Assembly (NCBI RefSeq): GCF_024648885.1
Contig: NZ_JANBBF010000009.1
Coordinates: forward strand, 868,001-932,000
Direction: 5' to 3'
DNA from: Prauserella salsuginis
GTDB lineage: Bacteria; Actinomycetota; Actinomycetes; Mycobacteriales; Pseudonocardiaceae
DNA: 64,000 bases
Below the pieces are notes generated by a model. The model was not told where the DNA came from. It saw nothing but the letters and a program-made list of their open reading frames with translations, and made no database searches. Each line of letters opens with the position of its first letter. Position 1 is the stretch's first letter. Position numbers and translations under genes: made by a program. Of this stretch, positions 9,534 through 20,139 are shown piece after piece.

Positions 9534-10109
9534 ATGACCAAGCTGAGGACAGGATTGCTGACCGGCCTTGCCGTGTCGGCACTGACAGTGGGACTCGCGG
9601 CACCCGCGGCGGCGGACGAGGGCTCCGATGCGCTGCTGCGGCCGGGCGGTCACGTTCCGGCGGCCGAGTCTCCTGTGGAGATCAACTGTGAGGTTCCCGC
9701 GGACGCCGACGACGACGTTCTCGTCACCATCGAGAACGTTCTCGACGCGGAGGAGGCCAGTGAGAAGGTGCGGCTGGCCACCTATGAGGCGGCGTGGGTG
9801 GAATCGCATGCCAACGATCTCGACTGCGGACACGCGTCGTCGATTGGCGTGTTCCAGCAGCGGCCCGACTACGGTTGGGTCAACGCGGGCGATCCGGAGC
9901 TCGCGACGTACGACTTCCTGCACGGCAATCCGTCGGACGGTACGGCGGGTGCGATCGAGATCGACGCGGCGAATCCCGACTTCACCGCGGGACAGGTCGC
10001 GCAGTCCGTGCAGCGATCGGCCTACCCGGACCGATACGACGAAGCCGAACCGATCGCGCTCGAGCTGGAGGAGCGTGCTCAGGAGCTCAACGGCGAGTTC
10101 TCCGCCTGA
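9534..10109 (+). CDS. Secreted lysozyme/transglycosylase-like protein
   Basis: A 191-residue exported protein with a Sec signal peptide (1-27, cut after PAAA before DEG). Residues 84-118 carry YEAAWVESHANDLDCG then ASSIGVFQQRPDYGWV. A variant of this string (AWxESxxxNL...SxGxFQQRPSxGWG) marks a family of small actinobacterial lysozyme-fold proteins. Glu90 is in the position of the catalytic acid, but Asp or Asn follow where many relatives have Leu/Asn, and activity is unproven. The ATG at 9534 has GAAGGGA upstream. The gene is a single unit between two strong terminators. Role in peptidoglycan remodelling is family-based inference. Confidence 0.75.
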   Translation: MTKLRTGLLTGLAVSALTVGLAAPAAADEGSDALLRPGGHVPAAESPVEINCEVPADADDDVLVTIENVLDAEEASEKVRLATYEAAWVESHANDLDCGHASSIGVFQQRPDYGWVNAGDPELATYDFLHGNPSDGTAGAIEIDAANPDFTAGQVAQSVQRSAYPDRYDEAEPIALELEERAQELNGEFSA

Positions 10110-10178
10110 CACCGCACCGGAACGCGGTGATGGGCCAAGGAGCCGCCGGTGACGCGATCGGAGTGGTGACCACCGCAA

Positions 10179-10217
10179 CGGCGGGGCCGGAGACCGACAT
10201 CGTCTCCGGCCCCGCCG
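10179..10217. terminator. Bidirectional terminator between convergent genes
   Basis: A perfect 16-bp stem, CGGCGGGGCCGGAGAC (10179-10194) with GTCTCCGGCCCCGCCG (10202-10217), and a 7-nt loop. It sits between the rightward 9534 gene and the leftward peptidase gene, so it can serve both. Confidence 0.85.
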
Positions 10218-10310
10218 CTGCGCCACCCTCACGCTGTGTGGGCCCCTGTCGTGCGGTCCACGGTGGTGCGGGCCGGCGTGGTGCGGTCCACCGTGGTGCT
10301 GCTGGCCACG

Positions 10311-12344
10311 TCAGTCGCCGAGCCGTTCCCACAGGAATTCGTAGGCCAGCGCCGTCTTGAAGGCCAACTGTGCGTTGTCGGCCGCGCCGCCGTGGCCACC
10401 TTCGATGTTCTCGTAGTAGCGGACGTTCTCGGGCGCATAGCCGGATTCGAGCAGCCGCGCCACCATCTTGCGCGCGTGGCCCGGGTGCACCCGGTCGTCG
10501 CGTGTTGACGTGAGCATCAGCAGCGGGGGATAGGAGTGTCCACTCCGGACGTTCTGGTACGGCGAATAGGAACGGATGTAGTCCCACTGCTCGGGGTCGT
10601 CGGGATCACCGTACTCGGCCATCCACGATGCCCCGGCCAACAGCAGGTGGTAGCGCCGCATGTCGAGCAGGGGTACCTGGCACACGATCGCGCCGAACAG
10701 TTCGGGATACCGCGTGAGCATCACGCCCATGAGTAGTCCGCCGTTGCTGCCGCCCTGGATGCCGAGCCGGTCCGGCGTGGTGATGCCGCGTTCGGTCAGA
10801 TCCCGTGCCACGGCGGCGAAATCCTCGTAGACGCGGTGTCGGTGCTGTTTGACGGCCTGGTTGTGCCAATCCGGTCCGTACTCGCCGCCGCCGCGAATGT
10901 TGGCGAGCACGTAGGTGCCGCCCCTGGCGAGCCAGCCGCGGCCGACGACGGCGCTGTAGTACGGCGTCTGAGACACCTCGAAGCCGCCATAACCGCCGAG
11001 CAGCGTCGGCCCCGGTGCCGCGCCGGGGGAGCGGACCACGAAGTACGGAACTGCGGTGCCGTCGTCGGACGTGGCGAAGAACTGCTCGGTCGTGAGCCCT
11101 GCGGTGTCGAACCGTGCCGGAGCCTGCTTCACCGTCTCGTACTCGCCTCCGACGTCTCCGTGCAGGAGCGAGGACGGCTGGGTGAACCCGGTTACCTCCA
11201 GCATGATCGCGTCGTCGATGTCCGGTTCGGTGTCGACCAGGTCGACGGTCCCGACATCGGGAACGCCGGGGAGCGGTTCGTCGCGCCAGCCGTGTTCGCC
11301 GGGGGTGAGTACGCGCAGTCGGGTCTTCACGTCGCTGAGGGTGCCGACGACGAGGTGGTTGCGGGTCCAGGCGTAGTAGTCGAGCGAGGTGTGGGCGTCC
11401 GGGGTGAACAGGGCCGTCATCGTGGTGTCGCCGGCGAGGAACGCGTCGAGATGGGCCACCAGGAGCGAGCCGGCGGGGTGGTCACCCCACGGGGAGCGAG
11501 TGCGCACCAGCAGCCATTCCCGGTGCAGTGACGCGACGGCGTCGTCGGGCACGTCGATCCGCACGAGGCCGTCGCCCGTCAGCAGGTGTAGCTCGCTGCG
11601 GTAGAACTCGATCGTCCGGCGGACCAGGTCGCGTTCCCACCCCTCTGTCGGGTCGTGGACACCGCGAACGGCGACGTCCTCGGGTTTCCCTTCGAAGACG
11701 GTCTCGGCGTCGGCGAGGGGCATGCCGCGCTGCCAGCGTTTCACCACGCGCGGGTAACCCGACGCGGTGAGCGAGCCGTCGCCGAAATCCGTGCCGACGT
11801 AGATCGTGTCGGCGTCGATCCAACTGACGGAGCTTTTGGCCTCCGGCAGCTGGAACCCGTCCGGAACGAACTCCCGGCGCTGCAGGTCGAACTCGCGCAC
11901 CACCGCCGCGTCGGCGCCGCCGCGGGAGAGTTCCACGAGGCAGCGGTCCAGCGACGGCCGGAGCACCGTGGCGCCCTGCCACACCCAGTTCTCGCCCTCG
12001 GCCTCGGCCAGCGCGTCGACGTCGATGAGCACGTCCCACTCCGGTTCGGCCGTGCGGTACTCATCGAGAGTTGTGCGGCGCCACAGCCCGCGCGGGTGCT
12101 GCGCGTCGCGCCAGAAGTTGTAGAGGAACTCGCCCCGTCGCACGACGTACGGAATGCGGTCGTCGGCGTCCAGGGCCTCGCGCAGCTCCTGCTGCAGAGC
12201 GGCGAACCGAGGCCGGTCGGTGTAGGTGGCCGTCGTCTCGTCGTTGCGGGCGCGAACCCAGTCGAGGGCGCGTTCGCCGGTCACGTCCTCGAGCCAGAGG
12301 TACGGGTCGTCGGGGGTTGTGGCGGGGTCGGGCGCGTCGGTCAT
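10311..12344 (-). CDS. S9A family prolyl oligopeptidase / oligopeptidase B-like
   Basis: A cytoplasmic serine peptidase of 677 residues with a seven-bladed propeller (about 60-400) over an alpha/beta hydrolase domain. The catalytic Ser533 lies in GGSNGG, the Asp in STRDDRVHPGH at about 615-620, and the His in EGGHGG at about 652. PYLWLEDVTGE at the N-terminus is the family signature. Substrates would be short peptides cut after Pro or basic residues. The start is ATG 12344 (MTDAPDP); the longer frame to 12377 adds no conserved residues. It follows the beta-lactamase-fold gene by 29 bp on the same strand, so the two are probably co-transcribed. Confidence 0.93.
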   Translation of the reverse strand: MTDAPDPATTPDDPYLWLEDVTGERALDWVRARNDETTATYTDRPRFAALQQELREALDADDRIPYVVRRGEFLYNFWRDAQHPRGLWRRTTLDEYRTAEPEWDVLIDVDALAEAEGENWVWQGATVLRPSLDRCLVELSRGGADAAVVREFDLQRREFVPDGFQLPEAKSSVSWIDADTIYVGTDFGDGSLTASGYPRVVKRWQRGMPLADAETVFEGKPEDVAVRGVHDPTEGWERDLVRRTIEFYRSELHLLTGDGLVRIDVPDDAVASLHREWLLVRTRSPWGDHPAGSLLVAHLDAFLAGDTTMTALFTPDAHTSLDYYAWTRNHLVVGTLSDVKTRLRVLTPGEHGWRDEPLPGVPDVGTVDLVDTEPDIDDAIMLEVTGFTQPSSLLHGDVGGEYETVKQAPARFDTAGLTTEQFFATSDDGTAVPYFVVRSPGAAPGPTLLGGYGGFEVSQTPYYSAVVGRGWLARGGTYVLANIRGGGEYGPDWHNQAVKQHRHRVYEDFAAVARDLTERGITTPDRLGIQGGSNGGLLMGVMLTRYPELFGAIVCQVPLLDMRRYHLLLAGASWMAEYGDPDDPEQWDYIRSYSPYQNVRSGHSYPPLLMLTSTRDDRVHPGHARKMVARLLESGYAPENVRYYENIEGGHGGAADNAQLAFKTALAYEFLWERLGD

Positions 12345-12373
12345 GACCACAGTCTGCCAGCAGGTGCGGAGAG

Positions 12374-13282
12374 TCAATTGTGGCCGAGGGAGCGGGCCAG
12401 CGCCTGCGCGCCCGCGGTCAGCGCGTCCCGTGCCGTGGCGAAATCGGTGTCACCGGGAAGGACCACGGGCAGGGCGACGACGAACCGGCCGCCCGCGCCG
12501 ACGACACCCGTCGTGTTCAGCACCACGTCGTCGCCGACCGGCATCCAGCCCTGTTTGACCGCCACGGTCGCGTCGCCGAACGCCGTCGGCAGGCCGAACC
12601 GCTGGTCGAAGCCGTCGGCGGCGGTCGCGTCGAAGTGGGCGAGCGTGCCGAGCACCGCGTCGCGCGCAGGCCGGGGCAGGTCGTGCTGCAGGTAGGTGTA
12701 GGTGCGCACGATGTCACGGGGGCTCATGCGGGTCAGCTCCCACTCATCGGCCTCGCCGGGCGGCGTCGTGGAGTCCAGTCCGATGAGCGAGGCGGTGCGG
12801 CCGATGATGGCGGCGCCGCCGAACTCGTCCCACAGCCGCGTCGCTGCGGCATCGTCGCTGGCCGACAGCATCGTCGTCAGATCGGAGCCCGTGTCCCCGC
12901 CGGGCACGCGCCAGTCGTGGGCACGCAGCACGTCGACGGCGATCAGCAGCTTGACGACGGAGGCGGTGTAGAAGGGCTCGTCGGGGCCGGCTCCGACGAC
13001 CATCGCGTCGGTGTGCCGGTCGTAGACGGCCAGCCCCGGCCTCGAACCGGGCACGACACCGCGGACGGCTCCGACGACGGCCGCGGCAGCCTGCTCGCGG
13101 TCGTGTGCGGTGGTCGGCGGTTCGAGTGTCGCGCGGTCGCTGCTTCGTCCGGGCGCGGCCGCGATCACGGAGCGGCGGGTGTCCCCTGCGGAATCGTCCG
13201 AGGTTCCGCCTGCGGTGAGGGTGATGCCGGCGGCCAGTACTGCACCGGCGACGACACCTGCCGCGACGACGCGATGTCCCAT
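12374..13282 (-). CDS. Exported class A beta-lactamase-fold serine hydrolase
   Basis: A 302-residue protein with an N-terminal signal or anchor helix (HRVVAAGVVAGAVLAAGI). The SxxK motif is Ser108-V-V-Lys111 (YTASVVKLL). The second motif reads SDD (SASDDAAATRLWDEF) instead of SDN, and the third is KQG (VAVKQGWMPVG) instead of KTG. These changes suggest a peptidoglycan or peptide hydrolase, or a non-lactamase relative, more than a resistance enzyme. The reading frame on this strand stays open far upstream to 14758, but that extension is a shadow of the gene opposite; ATG 13282 sits directly before the signal sequence. It heads a two-gene unit with the S9 peptidase. Confidence 0.8.
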   Translation of the reverse strand: MGHRVVAAGVVAGAVLAAGITLTAGGTSDDSAGDTRRSVIAAAPGRSSDRATLEPPTTAHDREQAAAAVVGAVRGVVPGSRPGLAVYDRHTDAMVVGAGPDEPFYTASVVKLLIAVDVLRAHDWRVPGGDTGSDLTTMLSASDDAAATRLWDEFGGAAIIGRTASLIGLDSTTPPGEADEWELTRMSPRDIVRTYTYLQHDLPRPARDAVLGTLAHFDATAADGFDQRFGLPTAFGDATVAVKQGWMPVGDDVVLNTTGVVGAGGRFVVALPVVLPGDTDFATARDALTAGAQALARSLGHN

Positions 13283-13492
13283 GGCCCCATCCGACCACGT
13301 CTCGGCGCGTTTCGCCGGGCCCGGCGGCGCGGCGTGCGGCCGGAGTTCGGGGTGACGACGGGCGGTGATTCTCCCGCAGGGAGCGCAGTTCGCGCGATCT
13401 TGACAGCCCTCGGGATCGGCGGAAGGGTCGGGCCGCTCGTGTGCGCGCACCGAGTGCACCGTCCCTGCCCGACGAGCCGATCGAGGTGTTTC

Positions 13493-15250
13493 GTGTTGAG
13501 AGCCAGAGGGAGAGCCAGACGTTTCGTTCCGTTGCTGGCGGCGGCCATCGCACTGCCGTTGCTCGCGCCCGCGGCGGCCGCGGGATCGCCGCAACGGCCC
13601 GTGTTCGCCGGCGGCGAGGCACAACCGGTGTTCGATCCCGGCGACGTCGTGCGGGAGAACCTGTGGGTACGCGCTCCGGTCGACAGTGACCGCGACGGCG
13701 CCGATGACGAGGTGCACGTTCGCGTGGTGCGGCCCGCCGAGACCGAGCACGGCGTGCGGGTACCGGTGGTCTACACCGCGAGTCCCTACTTCTCGGGTGG
13801 CAACGACGTGCAGAACCACGACGTCGACGTGGAACTGTACGTGCCGCGCGCGGAGATGACGTCGCGGTACGAGGACTATCTGCTCTCCCGCGGTTTTGCG
13901 GTGGTGTACGCCGAATCGCTCGGCACCGGCGGGTCGACGGGCTGCCCGACGACAGGGGGTGAGAACGAGACGATCGGTGCGAGGTCCGTCGTGGACTGGC
14001 TGAACGGGCGTGCGCCGGCGCGCGCCGAGAGCGGTGATCCGGTACAGGCGGACTGGACCACGGGCAAGACGGCGATGATGGGCGTGTCCTACAACGGGAC
14101 GCTGCCGAACGCTGTCGCGAGCACCGGGGTCGAGGGCCTCGAGACGATCGTGCCGATCGCGGCGATCTCCGAGTGGTACGACTACTACCGGGAGAACGGC
14201 GCCGTCGTCGCGCCAGGGGGTTATCAGGGTGAGGACGCCGATGTGCTCGCCGAGTACGTCTACACCCGCGACGACAGGGAGATCTGCCGGCCCGTGATCG
14301 ACGAGCTGGCACGTCGGCAGGACCGGGTCACCGGCGACGACAGTGACTTCTGGCAACACAGGTCCTATCTGGACGACGCGGGCAACGTGCAGGCCTCGGT
14401 GCTGGCCGTGCACGGCCTTTCGGACTGGAACGTGACGCCGAGCCAGACCGTGCGCTGGTACGAGGCGCTCGCCGACCACGGCGTCGAACGGAAGATCTGG
14501 CTGCACCAGTTCGCGCACACGGACCCGTACGGCGTGCGCAAGGAGGCGTGGCTGCGGACGCTGAACCGGTGGTTCTCGCACTATCTCTACGGCATCGACA
14601 ACGGCGTCGACGCGGAACCGCGTGCGACGATCCAGCGTGAGGACGAGTCGTGGCACGACGAGGCGGATTGGCCCGCGGCCGGTGCCGAGGACGCGCGACT
14701 GCACCTGCGTCCGGGCGGTGACGGTGTCGGCGGGCTGTCGCCCGACGGTGCGCAGCACGGCCGACCGGTGACGGAGTCACTGACCGACGACGCATCGAAG
14801 AAGGTCGAGCAGCTCGTGGACGCGAAGACGTCCCCGCATCGGCTGCGCTATGCCACCGAGGCCGTCCCGAATGCGGTGCGGTTGAGCGGAACACCGTCGG
14901 TGGACCTGCGTGTCTCGTTCGACCGGCCCGCGGCGAACGTGACCGGCGTCCTCGTCGATCGCGCTCCGGACGGCAGCTCGCACGTCATCACACGCGGCTG
15001 GGCGGATCCACAGAATCGGCACGACCGCGCATCGACGCGGCCGGTGCGGCCCGGGCAGTCGTACCGCCTGTCGTTCGACCTGCAGCCGCAGGATTACGTG
15101 TTGGACGAGGGGCACCGTCTCGAGTTCGCGGTGCTCTCCAGTGACCACGACTTCACGTTGCGGCCGCGGCCGGGCACCGGGATCACGGTGGACGTGAAGC
15201 ACTCGTCGGTCACGGTTCCGACCGTCGGCGGGGCCGGCGCGGTCCAGTAG
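13493..15250 (+). CDS. Secreted X-Pro dipeptidyl-peptidase (S15/CocE type)
   Basis: A 585-residue exported hydrolase. The signal peptide is RRFVPLLAAAIALPLLAPAAAA. The alpha/beta hydrolase core has Ser at about 199 in GVSYNG, Asp at about 311 in HGLSDWN and His at about 341 in FAHTDPYG. A C-terminal jelly-roll domain (about 400-585) completes the CocE/NonD or PepX architecture. It should release X-Pro dipeptides outside the cell. The start is GTG 13493, 6 nt after GAGG; the frame extends upstream without sense. It diverges from the beta-lactamase-fold gene across 210 bp. Together with the S9 peptidase this is a small proline-peptidase neighbourhood. Confidence 0.88.
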   Translation: MLRARGRARRFVPLLAAAIALPLLAPAAAAGSPQRPVFAGGEAQPVFDPGDVVRENLWVRAPVDSDRDGADDEVHVRVVRPAETEHGVRVPVVYTASPYFSGGNDVQNHDVDVELYVPRAEMTSRYEDYLLSRGFAVVYAESLGTGGSTGCPTTGGENETIGARSVVDWLNGRAPARAESGDPVQADWTTGKTAMMGVSYNGTLPNAVASTGVEGLETIVPIAAISEWYDYYRENGAVVAPGGYQGEDADVLAEYVYTRDDREICRPVIDELARRQDRVTGDDSDFWQHRSYLDDAGNVQASVLAVHGLSDWNVTPSQTVRWYEALADHGVERKIWLHQFAHTDPYGVRKEAWLRTLNRWFSHYLYGIDNGVDAEPRATIQREDESWHDEADWPAAGAEDARLHLRPGGDGVGGLSPDGAQHGRPVTESLTDDASKKVEQLVDAKTSPHRLRYATEAVPNAVRLSGTPSVDLRVSFDRPAANVTGVLVDRAPDGSSHVITRGWADPQNRHDRASTRPVRPGQSYRLSFDLQPQDYVLDEGHRLEFAVLSSDHDFTLRPRPGTGITVDVKHSSVTVPTVGGAGAVQ

Positions 15251-15331
15251 GTGTCAGGCCGGGCCCGGCGACAGTCCGACCGGCGCCGGGTTGGCCTGGG
15301 CAGGGGGGCGGTGCTCGGGGCGAACAGTTCC

Positions 15332-15428
15332 AGGGCGAGCGAGGCCCCAGGGCGAGTGAGGTACAGGGCGAGTGAGGTACAGGGCGAGTGAGGTACAGGG
15401 CGAGTGAGGTCCAGGGCGAGTGAGGTCC
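15332..15428 (+). repeat. Six-copy 16-bp tandem repeat
   Basis: The unit AGGGCGAGTGAGGTAC is repeated from 15349 in five copies (the last two ending TCC), preceded by one diverged 17-bp copy at 15332. It is intergenic, between the X-Pro peptidase and the DUF4192 gene. Nothing encodes through it convincingly. Confidence 0.9.
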
Positions 15429-15443
15429 AGGCCGAACAGGAGG

Positions 15444-15473
15444 GGCCGGGCCGGTTTCCGAATCGGCCCGGCC
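15444..15473 (+). terminator. Hairpin downstream of the tandem repeat
   Basis: GGCCGGGCCG (15444-15453) pairs with CGGCCCGGCC (15464-15473) around a 10-nt loop. It is placed to terminate transcription from the X-Pro peptidase before the DUF4192 gene begins at 15644. Confidence 0.7.
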
Positions 15474-15643
15474 TCCTGCCTTGCGGGTCGGCCGCCGGTG
15501 GCGGGCGCGGCACCCTAACGCCTGCCACCGACAGTTCCGCGTTCCGGCGTCGGCCCGGCCGCGAGTTGTCCACGTCGTACGAGCGTGTCCACAGATTTCC
15601 CGCGGTGCCGCCCGACGCGTTCGCGCCGCCGCATCGTGGAGGC

Positions 15644-16759
15644 ATGAGCACTTCATCGACGACCAATCCCGAGTTCGGCACGCGGGTCGACCTGCGCAGT
15701 CCGGAACAGCTCCTCGCGGCCCTTCCGTATCTGCTCGGGTTCACGCCCGCCGATTCTCTGGTGCTGCTGGCGCACGCACCGGACGGCCCTGAGGCCGACA
15801 CCGTCGGCCACGTCATGCGCGTCGACATCCCGGATGTGGCGGCGGTACCCGAGCTGGAGCCGCCGCTGCGCGTCCCGCTGGCGGATGCCGCTGCCGTGAC
15901 CGTCGTACTCGTCGGCGGTATCGCACCGGACGAAGGGCCTGCGCACCGCGACGTGATGCGGGCGCTGACCGCCGTGATGACCGATCTCGGCGTACCGATC
16001 AACCACGCGCTGTGGGCATCGGAGATCCGGCTCGGGGCGCGCTGGTGCTGCTACGGGGACGAAATGTGCGGCGGTGAACTGCCGGATCCGACGGCCTCGA
16101 CCATGGCGGCGGTGACGACGCACGCGGGACAGTTGACCTACGCCAGCCGGGAGGCGATGGAAGGCGCGTTGGATCCGGAAGGGGCGGCGGTGCTCGCTCG
16201 GCGGGCGGCCCTGCTGGACCTGGCCGCCTCTCGCGACGAGACGGACCCGGCCTGCCGCGACGAGGAGATCGAGAACGCCTGTGCGCTCGTCGGCGACGTA
16301 CTCGCGCGGTTCCGGAGCGGGGTGGGCGGCACCGGGCCCGTGTTGTCCGATCGGGAGATCGTGGAGTTGGCACGTGCCCTGACGCACCACGAGGTGCGGG
16401 ACGCGTCGTTCGGCGTGTGCTGGCCACCGCGAAGCGATCTGGCCGTGGCCGCCGAGCGTCTCTGGACCGTGCTGGTGCGCGGCGTTCCGGCCCCGGAGCG
16501 GGCGGAAGCGGCGTCACTGCTCGCCTACACCGCCTATCTCCGCGGCGACGGTCCGCTGGCCGGGGTCGCCGTGAGGAAGGCGCTCGAGTCGCATCCGGGG
16601 CACACGCTGGCTCAACTCCTCGACCGGGCGCTGGCACACGCCGTGCCGCCCGAGACGCTCGCCGGCCTCGCGCGGAACCGGGGAAGGCACTTGGCGCTTC
16701 GTGCCGGCGGGTCGGGTGCGCCCGGCGCGACCCGTGGACCGGGAGGCGCCGGGCCGTAG
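15644..16759 (+). CDS. DUF4192 family protein
   Basis: A soluble 371-residue protein beginning TRVDLRSPEQLLAALPYLLG then FTPADSLVLLA, the conserved opening of the actinobacterial DUF4192 family, whose function is unknown. The middle has ALWASEIRLGARWCCYG and DPEGAAVLARRAALL, and the C-terminus has a repeat-like helical segment (AEAASLLAYTAYLRGDGPLAGVAVRKAL) reminiscent of TPR helices. The start is ATG 15644 with GTGGAGG directly upstream; longer versions of the frame pass through the tandem repeat and are not credible. It ends one base before the galE stop on the opposite strand, so the two genes converge tightly. Confidence 0.88.
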   Translation: MSTSSTTNPEFGTRVDLRSPEQLLAALPYLLGFTPADSLVLLAHAPDGPEADTVGHVMRVDIPDVAAVPELEPPLRVPLADAAAVTVVLVGGIAPDEGPAHRDVMRALTAVMTDLGVPINHALWASEIRLGARWCCYGDEMCGGELPDPTASTMAAVTTHAGQLTYASREAMEGALDPEGAAVLARRAALLDLAASRDETDPACRDEEIENACALVGDVLARFRSGVGGTGPVLSDREIVELARALTHHEVRDASFGVCWPPRSDLAVAAERLWTVLVRGVPAPERAEAASLLAYTAYLRGDGPLAGVAVRKALESHPGHTLAQLLDRALAHAVPPETLAGLARNRGRHLALRAGGSGAPGATRGPGGAGP

Positions 16760-16760
16760 G

Positions 16761-17765
16761 TCACCGGCGGCCCGCGGAACGGCGGTCCTGCGTGAACCGC
16801 CATGCGTCGGCCACGATCCCGTGCAGGTCTGTGTGCACAGGCTTCCAGCCCAGGTCCGCACGCGCCTTCTCGGACGACGCCACGAGCACGGCCGGGTCAC
16901 CGTCCCGCCGCGGTGCGACGGCCGCCGGGATGTCGTGCCCGGTGACCTCGCGACAGGTGTCGATCACCTCGCGCACGGAGAAACCGGTCCCGTTGCCGAG
17001 GTTGTAGATCTCGTGCCGGCCTTCACGGGCGTGTTCGAGCGCGAGCAGGTGTGCGTCGGCGAGGTCGGTGACGTGGATGTAGTCGCGGACCGCGGTGCCG
17101 TCGGCGGTCGCGTAGTCCTCGCCGAAGATCTGGACCTGTTCACGGTCGCCCGTGGCGACCTGCAGCACGATCGGGATCAGGTGCGTCTCGGTGGCGTGGC
17201 GCTCACCGAACGCGCCGTGGGCGCCGGCGACGTTGAAGTACCGCAGGCTGGTCGCCGCGAGGCCGTGGGCGCGAGCGTAACTGGTGATCGCGTAGTCGAT
17301 GGCCAGCTTCGTCGCACCGTAGGTGTTCGTGGGCCCGGTCGGGGCCGTCTCCGGGATCGGACTGACGTCCGGTTCGCCGTAGGTGGCGGCGGTCGAGGAG
17401 AACACCAGCCGAGGCGTGTTGTGCGTCCGCATCGCGTCGAGCAACCGCAGGGAGGTGAGGACATTGCCCCGCCAGTAGAGGCCTGGGTCCTGCATGGACT
17501 CGCCGACGAGCGACTTCGCCGCGAAGTGCAGCACGCCGTCGAAGCCCTGGCTGAGCAACGTCTGGGCGACGTCGGCGGCGTCGCCCTGGATGAAATGGAC
17601 TCCGTCCGGAACCGCGTCGGCATGCCCCGTGGACAGGTCGTCGACGACGGTGACGTCGTGGCCGGCTTCGACGAGCCGGGCGGCGCACACGCTGCCGACG
17701 TACCCGGCGCCGCCGGTGACGACCAGCTTCATCGGACTGCGGGACAGGGCCGGGTCGGTGGGCAT
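16761..17765 (-). CDS. galE: UDP-glucose 4-epimerase
   Basis: GalE interconverts UDP-glucose and UDP-galactose with tightly bound NAD. The extended SDR fold shows GGAGYVG at 18-24 (NAD loop), the active-site pair Tyr149-xxx-Lys153 (NTYGATKLA) and the sugar-binding stretch [10 protein letters not shown]. There are 334 residues from ATG 17765, which has AGGAAGG eight bases upstream; the family's usual start, MKLVVTGG at 17732, lacks a ribosome-binding site, so I prefer the longer form. It lies downstream of galK with a 262-bp gap full of tandem repeats, so it may have its own promoter. No galT is visible. Confidence 0.95.
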   Translation of the reverse strand: MPTDPALSRSPMKLVVTGGAGYVGSVCAARLVEAGHDVTVVDDLSTGHADAVPDGVHFIQGDAADVAQTLLSQGFDGVLHFAAKSLVGESMQDPGLYWRGNVLTSLRLLDAMRTHNTPRLVFSSTAATYGEPDVSPIPETAPTGPTNTYGATKLAIDYAITSYARAHGLAATSLRYFNVAGAHGAFGERHATETHLIPIVLQVATGDREQVQIFGEDYATADGTAVRDYIHVTDLADAHLLALEHAREGRHEIYNLGNGTGFSVREVIDTCREVTGHDIPAAVAPRRDGDPAVLVASSEKARADLGWKPVHTDLHGIVADAWRFTQDRRSAGRR

Positions 17766-17898
17766 GTTCCGGGCCTTCCTGATCGGGTGCGAACGGTGGA
17801 CGGGTGACATCCGGCCGGGCCGGTGGACCGGTGTCGCCGCGCCGCTGTGGTGGGCCGCCGTCGCCGGGCCAGGGCAGTGTGCCGGCAAGCGAGCCGAC

Positions 17899-17990
17899 GA
17901 CTGGACCGACGACAGATGGACCGATGACGACTGGACCGATGACGACTGGACCGATGACGACTGGACCGATGACGACTGGACCGACGACAG
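17899..17990. repeat. 15-bp tandem repeat between galK and galE
   Basis: About six copies of GACTGGACCGATGAC (first, second and last diverged, second one base short). It lies in the 262-bp gap between the end of galK (18028) and the start of galE (17765). Apart from this repeat I see no feature in the gap. It is non-coding on the strand of the gal genes; the plus strand would read DWTDD repeats but has no gene around it. Confidence 0.88.
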
Positions 17991-18027
17991 TGTGCCGCAG
18001 CCCTGTCGTGCCGCTGTGGCGAGGTCG

Positions 18028-19253
<1,226 letters not shown>

Positions 19254-19257
<4 letters not shown>

Positions 19258-19946
19258 CGGGTCTGAGCCAGAACGGCGTGCAGGACGTTCGTGTTCACGG
19301 TGCCCGAGGCCGCGTCGTCCGACACCTCGACGGAGGTGCCCGCGTTCTTGCCGACGTGGACCGTCCGGCCCGGCACGATGCCGACCGCCTTGAGCTGCGC
19401 CATGAGCGTCTCGTCGCTCTGCACGTGCTCGGCGATGCGGCGGATCTCGACCTTGCCGCCACCCGAGCGCGCCACGTCGTCCAACCGCACGAGGTCGGCC
19501 TCCGCGGGCGGGGCGGGTTCGCCGCCGTCACCGAGTTTGTCAAGGCCCGGGATCGGGTTGCCGTACGGCGAGGTGGTCGGCTGGTTCAGCAGTGTGACGA
19601 GCTTGCGTTCCACGGCTTCGCTCATCACGTGTTCCCAGCGGCAGGCCTCGCTGTGGACGTGTTCCCACTCCAGGCCGATGACGTCGACGAGTAGCCGCTC
19701 CGCCAGCCGATGCTTGCGCATCACGGCGATCGCGAGCTCGCGTCCGTGCTCCGTCAGCTGCAGGTGCCGGTCGTCTGCCACGACGACCAGGCCGTCCCGT
19801 TCCATGCGCGCCACTGTCTGGCTCACCGTCGGACCGCTCTGCTCCAGCCGCTCCGCGATTCGTGCGCGCAGCGGGGTGACACCTTCCTCTTCGAGCTCGA
19901 AGATGGTGCGCAAGTACATCTCTGTGGTGTCGATGAGATCGTTCAC
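19254..19946 (-). CDS. ideR: Iron-dependent regulator IdeR (DtxR family)
   Basis: IdeR binds Fe(II) and then represses siderophore genes and activates iron storage. The 230-residue protein has a winged helix (1-73), a dimerisation domain (74-140) and a C-terminal SH3-like domain. All DtxR metal ligands are present at the family numbering: Met10, Cys102, Glu105 and His106 for the regulatory site, and His79, Glu83 and His98 for the ancillary site. The opening, [18 protein letters not shown], matches mycobacterial IdeR closely, so this is IdeR and not MntR. The start is GTG 19946 with AAAGGGGA upstream. It is coupled to galK by a 4-bp overlap. Confidence 0.96.
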
Positions 19947-20139
19947 GCCTGTCCCCTTTGTTCGCCGAACTCATGGTAGTCCTCGCCCCCGACGAAGCGG
20001 TCGGCCGTCAGGTGCCGCGATCTCGCGCGGGTGGTGTGGTAATCACAGACCGGCGCCGCTGCGGAGCACCCGTCGGCAGCGCCGGAGGCCGCCCGCGCCG
20101 CTCCCTGAATGAGGGCTCCCTAGACAAGGAACGTCACCG

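Noticed and set aside
9728-9741. CGAGAACGTTCTCG palindrome as a LexA or KstR operator
   Set aside because: It lies inside the coding region of the lysozyme-like gene and fits neither consensus spacing.
12380-13492. Long plus-strand frame extending the X-Pro peptidase by 370 residues
   Set aside because: It runs antisense through the beta-lactamase-fold gene, has no family similarity and precedes a clear signal peptide at GTG 13493.
13283-14758. Minus-strand frame extending the beta-lactamase-fold protein to 794 residues
   Set aside because: High-GC shadow of the X-Pro peptidase gene; the Arg/Pro-rich translation has no domain.
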